Shown piece by piece: positions 11,937-22,267 of a stretch of DNA of 64,000 nucleotides. Under the pieces are notes generated by a model. That model did no database searches, was not told the origin of the DNA, and saw only the letters and a list, made by a program, of their open reading frames with translations. The stretch covers positions 558,001-622,000 of the forward strand of contig OZ037858.1 of assembly GCA_964035575.1 (NCBI GenBank), given 5' to 3'. Position 1 is the stretch's first letter. The number at the start of each line of letters is the position of its first letter. This DNA comes from Rhynchopus sp. YZ270_cl-10 (Eukaryota > Euglenozoa > Diplonemea > Diplonemida > Diplonemidae). Made by a program: the position numbers and the translations under genes.

Positions 11937-13835
11937 TCACAGCGCCTCTGCGATCGCGTCGTCGATAAGACTCTCGCAGTATGTGCTTCCTGCACAGGGA
12001 TCCTTCAGGATCTGCTCACATGTCGCGAGAAGGTGCAGTGGCTCAGGAGTGTTGCGGAACAGCTGCACCTGTGCCCATGCAAGCTCCTGTAGGGCGAGTG
12101 CAGTTGGTGCGGACGGCATGTTGCTGTATTGGCCACCCCATTTGTTTGTGAACTCACGGATGGCACCGACAGGGCTGACGTTGTAGATCGTGCTGTACTG
12201 GAACAGTGCCATGTAGTAGTTGCCCATGTTGCTCAGGTGGATGTCATCGCCTGCCGCAAACACGTCGAGAGGGCTCGACACCCCAGGCATCCTCCCCTCC
12301 TGCACCGCCAACACGAGAGCCGCCAATGCCTGTGCACCACGCAGCATCTTCATCGGGTGCGCACGTCTTGTGGGGTTCAGGTTCGCCACAGACGCAATCG
12401 CCTCCCAGTATTGCTTCTCGGCCTCCACAGCACCGCGCCACGCAGTGAAGTCCCCAGACGGCACACCGGGCCACACCTCGTACAGGTACGCATCGCGCCC
12501 TGAGGCAGACGCGAACAGCAGGTCGTAGAAGGCACCCGCGTTCTTGAGGGACGACGACCACTGGATGTGGCCGTACACAGGCACAGCCTCCGTCACCACC
12601 AGCACGTTGTACTTCTTATCACCTGTCAGCGTTTGCGCGTCAGCAATTTCGTCATACATATTGAACGACATCTGCTCACCCTCCCGGTCCTGCCCTGTGA
12701 ACAGCCCGTCCCCCATGCGCCACTTCATAGGACTGCCCAGCACCATGTGCTCCTGGTACTCGTGGTCGTGGTTCTCTGCCAATGCAACGTCGTTCACGAA
12801 CCTTGGCATGTCAAGGTTGACCAAGCTGTGTCCAGAGAAGAACACGTTGCATGATGTTGGTGTCGATCCTGCAGGTGACTCAGTGGGCACAGCAGTCGGC
12901 ACAGATGTTGGGATTGCGGTTGGCACGGCAGTTGGAATTGCGGTCGGGACTGATGTTGGAGTAGCAGTTGGGACAGCAGTTGGCATGGCAGTAGGGACAG
13001 CGGTTGGTACTGCTGTGGGTGCTGCTGTTGGAACAGCAGTAGGCACAGAGGTCGGCACAGCGGTGGGCACTGCAGTAGGCACCGTGGTTGGGGCAGAAGT
13101 TGGCGCTGCAGTCGGGACGGCAGTCGGTGGTGCAGTGGGTGAGGCAGTTGGGACAGCCGTCGGGACTGAAGTAGGCAATGCAGTTGGTACTGTTGTCGGG
13201 ACTGCAGTAGGAGTGACTGTTGGCACTGCAGTTGGGACCGCAGTTGGGGCAGCAGTCGGTGTCGTTGGCGTAGCAGTCGGGACAGCGGTTGGGACCGAAG
13301 TTGGTGCTGTTGTTGGAACAGCGGTTGGCACCGCGGTCGGGACCGACGTTGGTGTAGCAGTTGGGACAGCAGTTGGGACTGAAGTCGGGACAGCAGTTGG
13401 CACTGCTGTGGGTGTTGTCGTCGGGACCGCGGTCGGGACCGCCGTTGGCGTAGCAGTGGGCGAGGCTGTCGGAACCGAGGTGGGAACACTGGTGGGAGTG
13501 GCAGTGGGAATAGAGCCCTCACGCGAGCACATGCAATAAATGTGGCGTCCGTGGCTCAGTCCGCAGTTTGGATGTTCAGACGCACTGTGGCCTGGCTGGA
13601 CTGAGTTGAAGTACATGACACTCTCCCACTGCCCGAACGCGTACACACAACCCACAGGCTTTCCTGTCCACGCCATGCTACCGTAGAAGTGTGCACCCCT
13701 CTCTGCTGCTGCTGACATGCACTCAGCCTCTGTGCTCAGAGCAGAAGTGCCTGGAAGGCAGTTCCCGACGTGCATCTCAAAGTCATATGTCGCAGACACC
13801 ACATAAAGCTGCATCAGAAGCGCTACTGCCCGCAT
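11937..13835 (-). CDS. Secreted SGNH/GDSL-like hydrolase with long Pro-Thr repeat linker
   Basis: 632 residues in one exon. A short signal peptide ([15 protein letters not shown]) is followed by a Cys-containing domain of about 90 residues that I do not recognise. Residues about 108-325 are a long array of PTAV/PTSV-type units, likely a stiff, O-glycosylated linker. The C-terminal domain begins with [13 protein letters not shown], where Ser337 in GHSL replaces the usual GDSL nucleophile motif, and later has [11 protein letters not shown], the expected Asp-x-x-His block. The family contains esterases and polysaccharide deacetylases; the exact substrate is unknown. The gene lies 0.9 kb from the sulfatase and has the same linker style, so both enzymes probably act outside the cell. 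The Pro-Thr array also gives a long open antisense frame, which is a shadow. Confidence 0.87.
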   Translation of the reverse strand: MRAVALLMQLYVVSATYDFEMHVGNCLPGTSALSTEAECMSAAAERGAHFYGSMAWTGKPVGCVYAFGQWESVMYFNSVQPGHSASEHPNCGLSHGRHIYCMCSREGSIPTATPTSVPTSVPTASPTATPTAVPTAVPTTTPTAVPTAVPTSVPTAVPTATPTSVPTAVPTAVPTTAPTSVPTAVPTATPTTPTAAPTAVPTAVPTVTPTAVPTTVPTALPTSVPTAVPTASPTAPPTAVPTAAPTSAPTTVPTAVPTAVPTSVPTAVPTAAPTAVPTAVPTAMPTAVPTATPTSVPTAIPTAVPTAIPTSVPTAVPTESPAGSTPTSCNVFFSGHSLVNLDMPRFVNDVALAENHDHEYQEHMVLGSPMKWRMGDGLFTGQDREGEQMSFNMYDEIADAQTLTGDKKYNVLVVTEAVPVYGHIQWSSSLKNAGAFYDLLFASASGRDAYLYEVWPGVPSGDFTAWRGAVEAEKQYWEAIASVANLNPTRRAHPMKMLRGAQALAALVLAVQEGRMPGVSSPLDVFAAGDDIHLSNMGNYYMALFQYSTIYNVSPVGAIREFTNKWGGQYSNMPSAPTALALQELAWAQVQLFRNTPEPLHLLATCEQILKDPCAGSTYCESLIDDAIAEAL

Positions 13836-14279
13836 TGTGTAGTATTGAGTTAAAGTTAAAATCTGAGAATAGTTGAGTGGGTTGGTGGTGGTGGTGGCGG
13901 TGAAAGGCTATAGAAGACAACACTTTTTTTCTCGAAAAACACTTTGGTTTGGTTACTCTACAGTGAAACTAAAAAGAGGGGAAAGTCATCAAAAAATTAA
14001 GGCACACGTTTGGCGAACCCGCGTCCATGCCACATCCATACATTGTACTTTTTTTCCTCCGTTTCTTTTTCTTTTTCCCACTATATTTAGTTGCAACTTT
14101 ATTTGGTTGCATTTTTTTTGTCTGTTTCATTCTATTTCTATCGATTGGCGCAACTCAGTCAGAATTGCTCGGGCTTGAGCAATTTGTTTTTTTAATTTTT
14201 TTGCCACACTTCAACTGTGACGCCTTGACGTATTACAAGCGGGGTTACAAACGTGCATGATCCAGATCTAGTGGATGCT
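13836..14279. other. Spacer, nothing recognisable
   Basis: AT-rich with T runs on the plus strand. No repeat family member is convincing here. Confidence 0.5.
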
Positions 14280-16385
14280 TCATTGACGTCCGCGTGCGGA
14301 CACGGTGGGACGCTGTGTGAAAAACGTGGGGAACATGTTACATGTGGAATTGCATACGTAAACAGTGCCGTTGGAATTGGTCTTGGCGGCTGCTATGGAC
14401 GGGATGGGACCCCCTTCTGTGAGCACTTTGCTGCGCGGACCTTGCAAGCCTACAGAGAGCTGCCCTGGTTGGTGCACTACTGTCGGCTTCACCATGCGCT
14501 CTGCCCCGATACCCAACGTGACGGATCCTCTCCGGAGGCGGGCCTGTACTGGCGGTGCTGCGGTAGAACTGACACGTGTGGGTGGTGTGCGGCTGCGTGG
14601 CTTTGCCAATGCACTGTTGGCACGCGTGACAGGCACGACTGCAGGTTGCGGTGACGCATGGGTGGAGTTCGACACTCCCGACTTCATGCTTGTATTAGTG
14701 TTCTGCCGTGCATACCCGTTGCTCACAGGCCCAACTGATGTGCGACCCTGGCGTGGCGCAACCCTCCCAAGAATAGGGCTCTTGCTCTTCTTCTTGCGCC
14801 GCTCAGGACTGAACCCACGCCCCAGCTCCCTATGCAGCCCCTCCGCCTCGTACATCAGTGACTGCCGCGACTCTTCCTTGCGTTGCAGCTCGCGCTCCAT
14901 GCCACGCTTCTCGTTGCTGAGCATCTCGACCTGTAGGGACTTCTCCCGCAGCTGCTTGTCGAGGGCGTCCTTCTCCATGCGCAACTTCTCCTCACGCTGT
15001 TCGTGCACAAGCACTACCTGTTCCCGCTCCTGCGTAACCTGACTGTGGCGTTTGCGCTCTTCTGCAAGCTCTGTGCGGAGCGTCTCGACTTCGTCCTTCA
15101 GCATCTTCACCAGGCCGATGAGCTCGTTGCAGACAGTCTCGTCCATGGTGGCCACTGTGGCGCTTGCGGGGGTCATCTGCCCAAAGGAGCCGTTAAGGGG
15201 CGGTGTCTTGATGGGTGTTGGCTGGGGCTGTGTGACGCGGGGCTCGGGTTCGTCTTGGGGGGAGGTGTCTTGCACGGAGGCGTCTTCGGGAGTGAAGGCG
15301 AGGACAGAGGCAATGTCGCGCTTAGGTGTTGACGTGGCTGCGGACACGACACGCGAGCTGGGCTGGTAGAAGAGCGAAGAGAGGTTGAGCACATGCAGCG
15401 AGGCCTGCAAGGCTGTGGGCGACGGCGACACGCACGTCACCGTCCGCGTGCTCCACGCACGCCCTGAGAAAGCATCCAGCAGCAGCTGCGTCCCCCACGG
15501 CAGGTCCGTGTCCTCGCGCGGCATGGACCCAGACGACGAGAGCTGCTTGCCCAGGTCACGCAGCGCAGTGTACACAGGGGCGGTGCTTGTCGACGGGAAC
15601 GGCTCCATCTCGATGAACATCGCCAGTGGCGCAGTGTCGCTGTTGTTGCCCTTCTTCCCTACACGCAACGAGAAGATGGTTGACCCCCTTTCAGCACCGC
15701 TCTCACGCAGGGTGTTGAGGTTGTAGTGCATGTTGAGGACCATCTCCCAGAGGAGGTTCCACCCGGGGATGGGTCCTGTGAACGTCTCGTCGAGGCCTGT
15801 CGTGACGGGCTCGTTTTCGGCGAGGATGTTGAGTGCTTCGCCGTCAGGGAGCACTTCGACAGCGGAGACGGAGACGTGGTTCATTTCGTCTGAGCCGAAT
15901 GCTTCCCAGAGGGTGTCGCAGAAGAGGGGAAGGATGGCGCCGGTGGACGCACCACGCTCGTTAGGGTCGCCGAAGAGGAGGTGCGACTTGCCTGTTACCT
16001 TGGCGCCCAGGGCAGCAATGCAGACGTCCCTGCCAGAGAGGAACTCCTCCAGTGCAGGCAGCGCCACGTCCTTCGCAATGCGCGTCGTATTTGAAAACGG
16101 CGGCCCCCCCGAAAGCATCTCCTTCCCAATCCCCCAATAGCAGTTCGTGAACGGCTTTGAGATGCACGCTCTTTTCTCGCGGATGTCAACCACCGCGGCA
16201 CGGCCCACTCCACGCTCGAGAATGCCGATATTTCGTATCGTGTTGTTTCTGAAGGCTTCGTCCGCATCCCCTTCGGCAGTGGCTAAGAGAACGGCGCTCT
16301 GCACCGGGATGTCCAATCTGTTGCACACATCGAGCTCGTGTGCAAGAAACGGCCGCACCACCGCGTACGTTTCAATCCGCCGCAT
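14280..16385 (-). CDS. Divergent kinesin-like protein with coiled coil
   Basis: 701 residues if read straight through. Around residues 125-140 the sequence ALGAKVTGKSHLLFG resembles the kinesin P-loop AYGQTGSGKTYTM. GSTIFSLRVG resembles the switch I region, and CVSPSPTALQASLHVLNLSS matches the end of the motor core. The switch II DLAGSE motif is not visible, so this is either a very divergent motor or one that no longer hydrolyses ATP. A coiled coil (about 410-520) follows, then a basic Ser/Pro-rich tail. Near the end, 14313-14357 looks like a 45-nt intron (GTATGC ... TTCACACAG) that keeps the frame; removing it gives 686 residues. Kinesin-like identity is moderately sure; motor activity is doubtful. 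Confidence 0.72.
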   Translation of the reverse strand: MRRIETYAVVRPFLAHELDVCNRLDIPVQSAVLLATAEGDADEAFRNNTIRNIGILERGVGRAAVVDIREKRACISKPFTNCYWGIGKEMLSGGPPFSNTTRIAKDVALPALEEFLSGRDVCIAALGAKVTGKSHLLFGDPNERGASTGAILPLFCDTLWEAFGSDEMNHVSVSAVEVLPDGEALNILAENEPVTTGLDETFTGPIPGWNLLWEMVLNMHYNLNTLRESGAERGSTIFSLRVGKKGNNSDTAPLAMFIEMEPFPSTSTAPVYTALRDLGKQLSSSGSMPREDTDLPWGTQLLLDAFSGRAWSTRTVTCVSPSPTALQASLHVLNLSSLFYQPSSRVVSAATSTPKRDIASVLAFTPEDASVQDTSPQDEPEPRVTQPQPTPIKTPPLNGSFGQMTPASATVATMDETVCNELIGLVKMLKDEVETLRTELAEERKRHSQVTQEREQVVLVHEQREEKLRMEKDALDKQLREKSLQVEMLSNEKRGMERELQRKEESRQSLMYEAEGLHRELGRGFSPERRKKKSKSPILGRVAPRQGRTSVGPVSNGYARQNTNTSMKSGVSNSTHASPQPAVVPVTRANSALAKPRSRTPPTRVSSTAAPPVQARLRRGSVTLGIGAERMVKPTVVHQPGQLSVGLQGPRSKVLTEGGPIPSIAAAKTNSNGTVYVCNSTCNMFPTFFTQRPTVSARGRQ
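14313..14357 (-). other. Possible 45-nt in-frame intron
   Basis: On the gene strand it begins GTATGC, the donor seen in other genes here, and ends in a T-rich tract plus CACACAG. Its length is a multiple of three and it contains no stop, so an open frame cannot show whether it is removed. Confidence 0.45.
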
Positions 16386-17093
16386 GGCGTGAAATTGTCT
16401 TTTAGTGTGTCATTCTGTTGTGTATGGAGTTATTCGAGCAATGAGGAAAGAAAAGGTATATTAAACTGGGAAGAGGTGGGCATTTGCCGCTAGACTTCGC
16501 CTGATAAACTCATGTTGTCCCGAAATATTTCACGCATGCAGGCGTTCACCCACAATCCATCCAATGGTAGCATCACGGCACTGTCCGATCGGACAACCGT
16601 AGATACCAAGGTGTGAGACTGTATCGCATGTAGCTAACGGAGGGGAGGGAGGGGGGAATCAACAAAAATAAAAACAAGGTGGGGGGAGGAATAGTAATAC
16701 ATATTTGAAGCGGAACATAGATCCCCGTATTATTTGTAACACCATGGGGTGCATGGGTTTTGAGTTCGTTTTTGTTCGGTGAGGGTGTGTTCTTTTGTTG
16801 AAAGTTCGCATATTTATTTGGCATTTTTATGCTAGCACAAGGCAGGGGGGTTCTCAAAAATAGAGAACCAAAAAAAAAAATCCAATAAAACAGACCCCTG
16901 CAAGAGGGGCTTGAACGTTAACGCTCGCTAGAAAGAAAGCTTTCTTTTTTGGTGCTCCGGAGGGGGGTCGATATTGACAGGTCGTTGACCGACTTCCCAT
17001 AGCACCATTTTTGTTTCTTTTTTTGGACAGCTGGTAATAGGTACACACGCAATTTGACAATTACCAGACATAGTTTTCCACGGAAAAAAAAAT

Positions 17094-17139
17094 AAACTTG
17101 AAAGATGAATGAACACCACTCTCACACATACTTAAAAGG
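17094..17139 (-). repeat. B-type short repeat
   Basis: AAACTTGAAAGATGAATGAA after an A run, then CACTCTCACACATACTTAAA. Confidence 0.5.
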
Positions 17140-17505
17140 TGAGAAAATGGTACCGAAGCAAGCCTTTTTTTTGCTTGCACCTGAAAAATTGCAATTTTTG
17201 CGACAGATTTCGTTACCTGTTCTCAGGTATGTTGGCAACATAAATCATTTTTTTTGATTTCGTGTTTAATACAGAAGGAGCAATACCAGTTGTTCGAATG
17301 TCGCCTAACTACAACGCAACGTGGACAATAGTGGAACACCCCCGTATATCGATGAGTTGATACTATCGAAACCAAACCTCGTCAAGAATAAATACCCTCA
17401 TGCGAGCCTGATCTCTGCATACATCAAGCATGGGGGTACAAAAGCCTGGTCGATAAAGGCGATTCATACACAAAGTTTCAAGGAAAAAGAGAAAAGTGAA
17501 GCCTA

Positions 17506-17572
17506 ATAAAAGTACAAAAACGTCTCCGGGACGCAAGCAGACACTCCGTAGGTTATCGAACCCCGGTATACG
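17506..17572 (-). repeat. D-type short repeat with hairpin
   Basis: Contains ACACTCCGTAGGTTATCGAA then CCCCGG. On the gene strand this reads GGGGTTCGATAACC, like a Pol III B box. Confidence 0.6.
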
Positions 17573-17600
17573 AAAACAGCTCCTTTGTTTTTTTTCCGAA

Positions 17601-17636
17601 GCATTGTTGGAATAGTGTAACTCCAGCTCCACTATC
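17601..17636 (-). repeat. A-type short repeat, truncated
   Basis: GCATTGTTGGAATAGTGTAA, then CTCCAGCTCCACTATCG, directly before a full A copy. Confidence 0.5.
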
Positions 17637-17659
17637 GTTTTATTCTTTTTTTTTTTTTT

Positions 17660-17722
17660 GAAAAATTGTTGGAGTAGTGTAGTTGCCTCGGTTGTGTTGC
17701 CACAGTTGTGCAATCTCCACTG
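17660..17722 (-). repeat. A-type short repeat
   Basis: After 14 T: GAAAAATTGTTGGAGTAGTG, TAGTTGCCTCGGTTGTGTTG, then CAATCTCCACTG. Near-identical to the copy at 37777. Confidence 0.7.
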
Positions 17723-18200
17723 TTTTTTGATAAAAAAAATAGGTCAACGCCTCTGCTTAGATTTTGTTATACACATTTTTGCAGTATATGCGCACCAATA
17801 ATAGTAATGAACTCATGAGAGATCAAATTAAAGAGAAAAGGTGGATTGTGATTATAAGGCTCAGCCAATAGATTCCTCATTTGAGGAATCTAAAAAAAAA
17901 ATAGACTACAAAAGCAAAACCAAGGGGGAGACCTCGCACCGACACTACACTGCACACGCTTTAGATTCCTACTATTCTGAAGCAAACGTTCTTGGGTATG
18001 GAGAGAGGGTTCATGGTTGAGCGGGTTGGGGTTTCGAAAAGCCGTGTGCACGTGTCAAAGAGGCGCCACTCATTCAAGTCACTCAGTGAAAAGTACGTTG
18101 AACTCTGACTTGCCCAGAAGCCTGCAATGCAGTCTCCCATCTAACAAATACGACCCCCCAAAAGGTTCAAAGGGAAGGAGGTAGGGGGGGGGGGGGGGGG

Positions 18201-19390
18201 TAGGTGGGGGCAAAACCCCTATTTTTTTGAGGCATTTTGACTTTTTTGGACTTCCGCGCAAAGTACGTACAAACCACCCCTCATACCCACCCAGAAATGG
18301 GTCAGAAACACCCTGTGACCCGAAAATCCATGCTAAGGGCGACTCAGAATATGAAAAAATGCAAAAAAATAGTGAAAAAGTGGCCTTTTGACGGTTTTGG
18401 CCATGTTGGGTAAAATGGCCATTTTTGGACAAAAAAATCAAAAAAACAGCAAAATTTCGACGTCATGACAGCTGCTTGGGCACAAACCTACCCCAGGGAG
18501 GTCCTGTGAGTCCATTCCGACCTGTTTTGGACACTTTAGGTACTTTTTTTGGCCGTTTTTTGGTGTTTTTAGGTCAAAAAATACCCTGGACTTTACCCTG
18601 GACGTCCCTGGGCCGCGACTTGCGCCCTGCTTTTGGACCCACTCTGGGCCAAAAAATGGGTGAAAACCCCCGAAAAAGCACTCCGGGAACCCAGATAGTT
18701 CCAAATATCCACCAGAAACCCACCCAAACACCTCAAAAACATGCCAGAAAAATATTTTTAAAAACACACTTTTTCAAATAAGTCATTATGGAACCTGCCC
18801 AGATGAACTTTTTGAAAAAAGTGTGTTTTTGAAAATATTTTTCTGGCATGTTTTTGAGGTGTTTGGGTGGGTTTCTGGTGGATATTTGGAACTATCTGGG
18901 TTCCCGGAGTGCTTTTTCGGGGGTTTTCACCCATTTTTTGGCCCAGAGTGGGTCCAAAAGCAGGGCGCAAGTCGCGGCCCAGGGACGTCCAGGGTAAAGT
19001 CCAGGGTATTTTTTGACCTAAAAACACCAAAAAACGGCCAAAAAAAGTACCTAAAGTGTCCAAAACAGGTCGGAATGGACTCACAGGACCTCCCTGGGGT
19101 AGGTTTGTGCCCAAGCAGCTGTCATGACGTCGAAATTTTGCTGTTTTTTTGATTTTTTTGTCCAAAAATGGCCATTTTACCCAACATGGCCAAAACCGTC
19201 AAAAGGCCACTTTTTCACTATTTTTTTGCATTTTTTCATATTCTGAGTCGCCCTTAGCATGGATTTTCGGGTCACAGGGTGTTTCTGACCCATTTCTGGG
19301 TGGGTATGAGGGGTGGTTTGTGGGTACTTTGCGCGGAAGTCCAAAAAAGTCAAAATGCCTCACCCGTCCTGAAGGTTTTGCCCCCACCTA
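18201..19390. repeat. 1.2 kb near-perfect palindrome (two 580-bp arms, 32-bp spacer)
   Basis: Left arm 18201-18778 and right arm 18811-19390 are inverted copies, with a 330-bp core that encodes identical mirror frames. The arms differ at the outer ends (for example GTACGTACAAACC against GTACCCACAAACC). Runs of 17 G and 21 G on the same strand lie immediately outside the arms. Part of the arm resembles the interior of the piggyBac-like element at about 25150-25220. Confidence 0.9.
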
Positions 19391-19639
19391 GGGGGGGGGG
19401 GGGGGGGGGGGTAGCAGGGGGGCAACGTCTTGTTCAATTCAGTTTTTGTCCCACTGGATGTGTGAGATGTAGAAGGGGCAAGAACACAATTCCCAAAAAG
19501 CATTTGAGACTGTCATCAAGAATGTGGGCAGCTTAAATATTTGACACTTCACTGTATAACTTCCACATAGGGGAGGATGGGGGAAAGTTGGATGAAATGA
19601 TTCTGTGTGAGCAACTTGGTTCGTTCAATACTGTTTCCT

Positions 19640-20518
19640 CTAGTTGTACTTGTTGATCCATTCCAGAATGTTGGTGGACACACCCGGAAGCCAGTAGTGT
19701 CCAAGGCCGTTACCGGTGTAGAAGCTGGTCCTGATTCCCATGGCGTTCAGGCGGCTCTGGTAGTCCTGTGCGAAGCCAATCGGGACAGTGTAGTCAACGT
19801 TTCCGTGGCAGAACAGTGTCGGGGGGTGTGCCTTCATTGCTGCCACCACAAGCGACTCAGAGAACTTCGTGCTGCTGCAGGTGGAGCCACTGCACCACGC
19901 AGGTCCACCAGACATGATGTTCACGGACTTGAACTTGTAGGTGAAGTCGCCCACACGGAAGTCAACTGCGTTCATCGCCATACGTGAGGCCTGGTAACCT
20001 CCGCTGGAGAAACCAAGAATGTGGAGACCGTCAGCAACGTTCATCCCCCAGTCAGAGTTCTGTCTGATGTTCTCGAGCAGTGCAACAAGGAACATGTGGT
20101 CAGTCGACTGCTGCCAGATGTTCATGGTCCCTGTCGAGTAAGGTGCCACGTTCGTCTCCCAGTAACCACCTGCCTGGTATGTGTTCGAGTCTGGGCACAC
20201 CACAGCGTATCCAGCCTCAAGGAGTGCGGACTTCACCACCAGCTTGTTGTACATCACGTCATTGGGTGAGCCCGCCCATGCGGCTGCACCACCCATGTTC
20301 CATCCGTGGAAGAGAAGGACGACGGGCCACCCACCGCTTGGCGCTGTTCCAATCGGGACTGCATACCGGACGGACCTCCCCTCAATTGTCTGCGACTTGT
20401 AGGTGCATGTTGCTCTGTTGTTGGTGAAGGTGCACGGAGAAGACACATCTGTGGTGTTGACCCGAACACCAGCAACCGTTGCAGCCAGCGCTGCAAAGGA
20501 AAGTGCGGTCAAATGCAT
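19640..20518 (-). CDS. Secreted PHB-depolymerase/feruloyl-esterase-like hydrolase, copy 1
   Basis: 292 residues in one exon. The frame extends upstream, but the ATG at 20518 matches the start of the second copy and opens a signal peptide (MHLTALSFAALAATVAGV). It is an alpha/beta hydrolase of the poly(3-hydroxybutyrate) depolymerase/feruloyl esterase group. Visible are the HGWNMGG oxyanion region, a lipase box GFSSG with Ser171, CHGNVDYTVP carrying the likely acid Asp, and GLGHYWLPG with the likely His near the C-terminus. Four Cys in the N-terminal part suggest extracellular disulfides. It may cleave polyester or aromatic esters on plant or algal cell walls; the substrate is unknown. Its near-identical twin lies about 2.6 kb away in the same orientation. 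Confidence 0.88.
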   Translation of the reverse strand: MHLTALSFAALAATVAGVRVNTTDVSSPCTFTNNRATCTYKSQTIEGRSVRYAVPIGTAPSGGWPVVLLFHGWNMGGAAAWAGSPNDVMYNKLVVKSALLEAGYAVVCPDSNTYQAGGYWETNVAPYSTGTMNIWQQSTDHMFLVALLENIRQNSDWGMNVADGLHILGFSSGGYQASRMAMNAVDFRVGDFTYKFKSVNIMSGGPAWCSGSTCSSTKFSESLVVAAMKAHPPTLFCHGNVDYTVPIGFAQDYQSRLNAMGIRTSFYTGNGLGHYWLPGVSTNILEWINKYN

Positions 20519-22267
20519 TATTCTCGTCAAAGTAATATCTCCTGGAGTGTGCTTTGTGGGTAGGGCGATTGAGAGGAACAAAAACATTGGGGCATCGTAT
20601 TCTAATATTTTTCGAAGAACGGGAAGCAACGCGCGAATGCACATACAAAACAGGATTTTGTTGTTATCCTTTCGTTGATATCTGAAAACAACTGGTCGCT
20701 TTGCATACACACACACTTTACTGTTATTTGCCTTGCAGTCTATTGTTCGTATTGTTCAAATTTCACAAAATAAAAGTTCAGTCATTCTGGGCGGCTGATG
20801 ATTCAAAGTGTCACAACCCCTATGCAAACCACCTATCAGTGACAAAGTACTTCGAGACAACGAAATATGGGCGAGGTCACCAGGAAAACTACAGGCCGGA
20901 AGACAAAAACCGGTTGACTCAGTCTCTAAGAATGGGTCACCGATTCTTGAAGGAATTGAAAGCCGAGAAACAACTCTACTGTACTCTGTTTACCAAAACA
21001 GCTATGTCCACTATCACCGCCTCACATTACACGAGGTTCGGTGGTCTGACACACCGTCGACAAAAAAATACACATTTCTACAGAGTACAGTGGTTGTCCC
21101 TTACACACCATCCAAGACAAGTATTTCTGTCAGTGGTTAGAGGCAGGCACAAAGAATCAATACACACGCTATTAAAACCCAAAACGAATAAAAAAGGGGA
21201 ATAAACTAGAAAACTGAAAAATAGGCGAGTAGAGGGTGGGGGAGTGGAGGGGGTTGGCATATAACCTGGCAATGGTGGCAAAAGGGCAAGCTGCAGATTC
21301 AGAGTCGAAGGACGTCAGATCCCTGCCAAAAGAGAGAGAGAAAAAAAAGGGTCTTCACGTTTATCAACTCCTCTCCATGTCCACCCCGTGTAAGCCCTCA
21401 TTCTCAAATACAAAATAAAGTGTCGTTGTGAATGCGTCTTAATCTCCAAAGTGGCCAAAGGTGAGAGCAATGGAAAAAGAAAAAAGAGAAAAAGTTAAAA
21501 AAAACAGGGCCACCTACGTGAGAATCGTATTAGTAAATGTTCGGTTGAAAACAGTTAGGGAAGGCTCGTTTTTCCATTTAATGTTACAAAGTAACAATAA
21601 AGGGGGGGGAGGGGGTCCGACCGAAATCCGGGGAAAAAACTTTTTTTTTTTTGTAACAATGGCGGGAAAAAGTGGCTTTTTCCAACAACAAGAACTTGTC
21701 CATTTCGGCAGATTGACCCCACCACAGTGCGGACGGATTCCGGAAATGCAAATGCGGGTGTTTTCGGATGTGCACGTCCACTGCGCCTTGTTGTTACAAT
21801 AAATGAAAATTCGGAAAAACGGTTTTTCCGTGTAACATAGGGGGTGGGGAGGGGGGGGTCACCGGGAAAAATGGTTTATTGTTACTTTGTAACATTAAAA
21901 GGAAAAACGAGCCTTCCCTTAGAGATATTGTCTGAATCCCCCAAAAACAAAGCTCCTGGTGGATCGAACGACCATTCTTCAGGTGTTGTAAGGAACGTCA
22001 GATCAAAAAGGCAAGTTTCCTTTTAATCGAACAGCAGAAGTGTAGCTGCAGAGACTTCCGTTCACGAGCAACACATTCTCTTTTGTTTCGTCAAAAAAAA
22101 AGTGTGTTCGCACCCTAGATACAGGTGCACAAACTACACCGACTGGACCACATGTATACGGAGTGTGGACGATGGTATAGCAGCGGGTAGGGCAGGGTAA
22201 GGGGGTTGAAGTGAGGGGCAGGGGAAGAGCAATCGAAAGAATCTGTGAGCAACTTGGTTCGTTTCCT
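20519..22267. other. Spacer between the two esterase copies
   Basis: Contains the Harbinger-like MITE at 21558-21918. The remainder shows no gene or known repeat. Confidence 0.6.
21558..21918. mobile_element. PIF/Harbinger-like MITE, 361 bp
   Basis: Begins GGGAAGGCTCGTTTTTCC and ends with its inverse; terminal repeats are about 43 bp with one mismatch (TTTAATGTTACAAAGTAACA is shared). TTA flanks both ends (21555-21557 and 21919-21921), fitting the 3-bp target of PIF/Harbinger. No coding capacity. Its interior shares AAGAACTTGTCCATTT with the repeats at about 53180 and 62860. Confidence 0.75.

Larger units (their letters stand above)
16386..19639. other. Spacer with large palindrome
   Basis: Holds B (17094), D (17506) and A (17601, 17660) repeats and the palindrome at 18201-19390. 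No gene seen; the open frames inside the palindrome are mirror images of one another. Confidence 0.6.

Noticed and set aside
12544-13539. Plus-strand frame rich in GTAVGT repeats
   Set aside because: Exact antisense of the Pro-Thr repeat in the SGNH hydrolase gene.
18438-19152. Two identical 109-residue mirror frames
   Set aside because: They arise from the palindrome and have no coding features.
18201-19390. Palindrome as sequencing artefact
   Set aside because: Arm ends differ by several substitutions and flanks are unequal, so a read foldback is unlikely, though long reads should confirm.
20701-21204. 167-residue plus-strand frame between the two esterases
   Set aside because: Composition looks random, no domain, wrong strand for the cluster.
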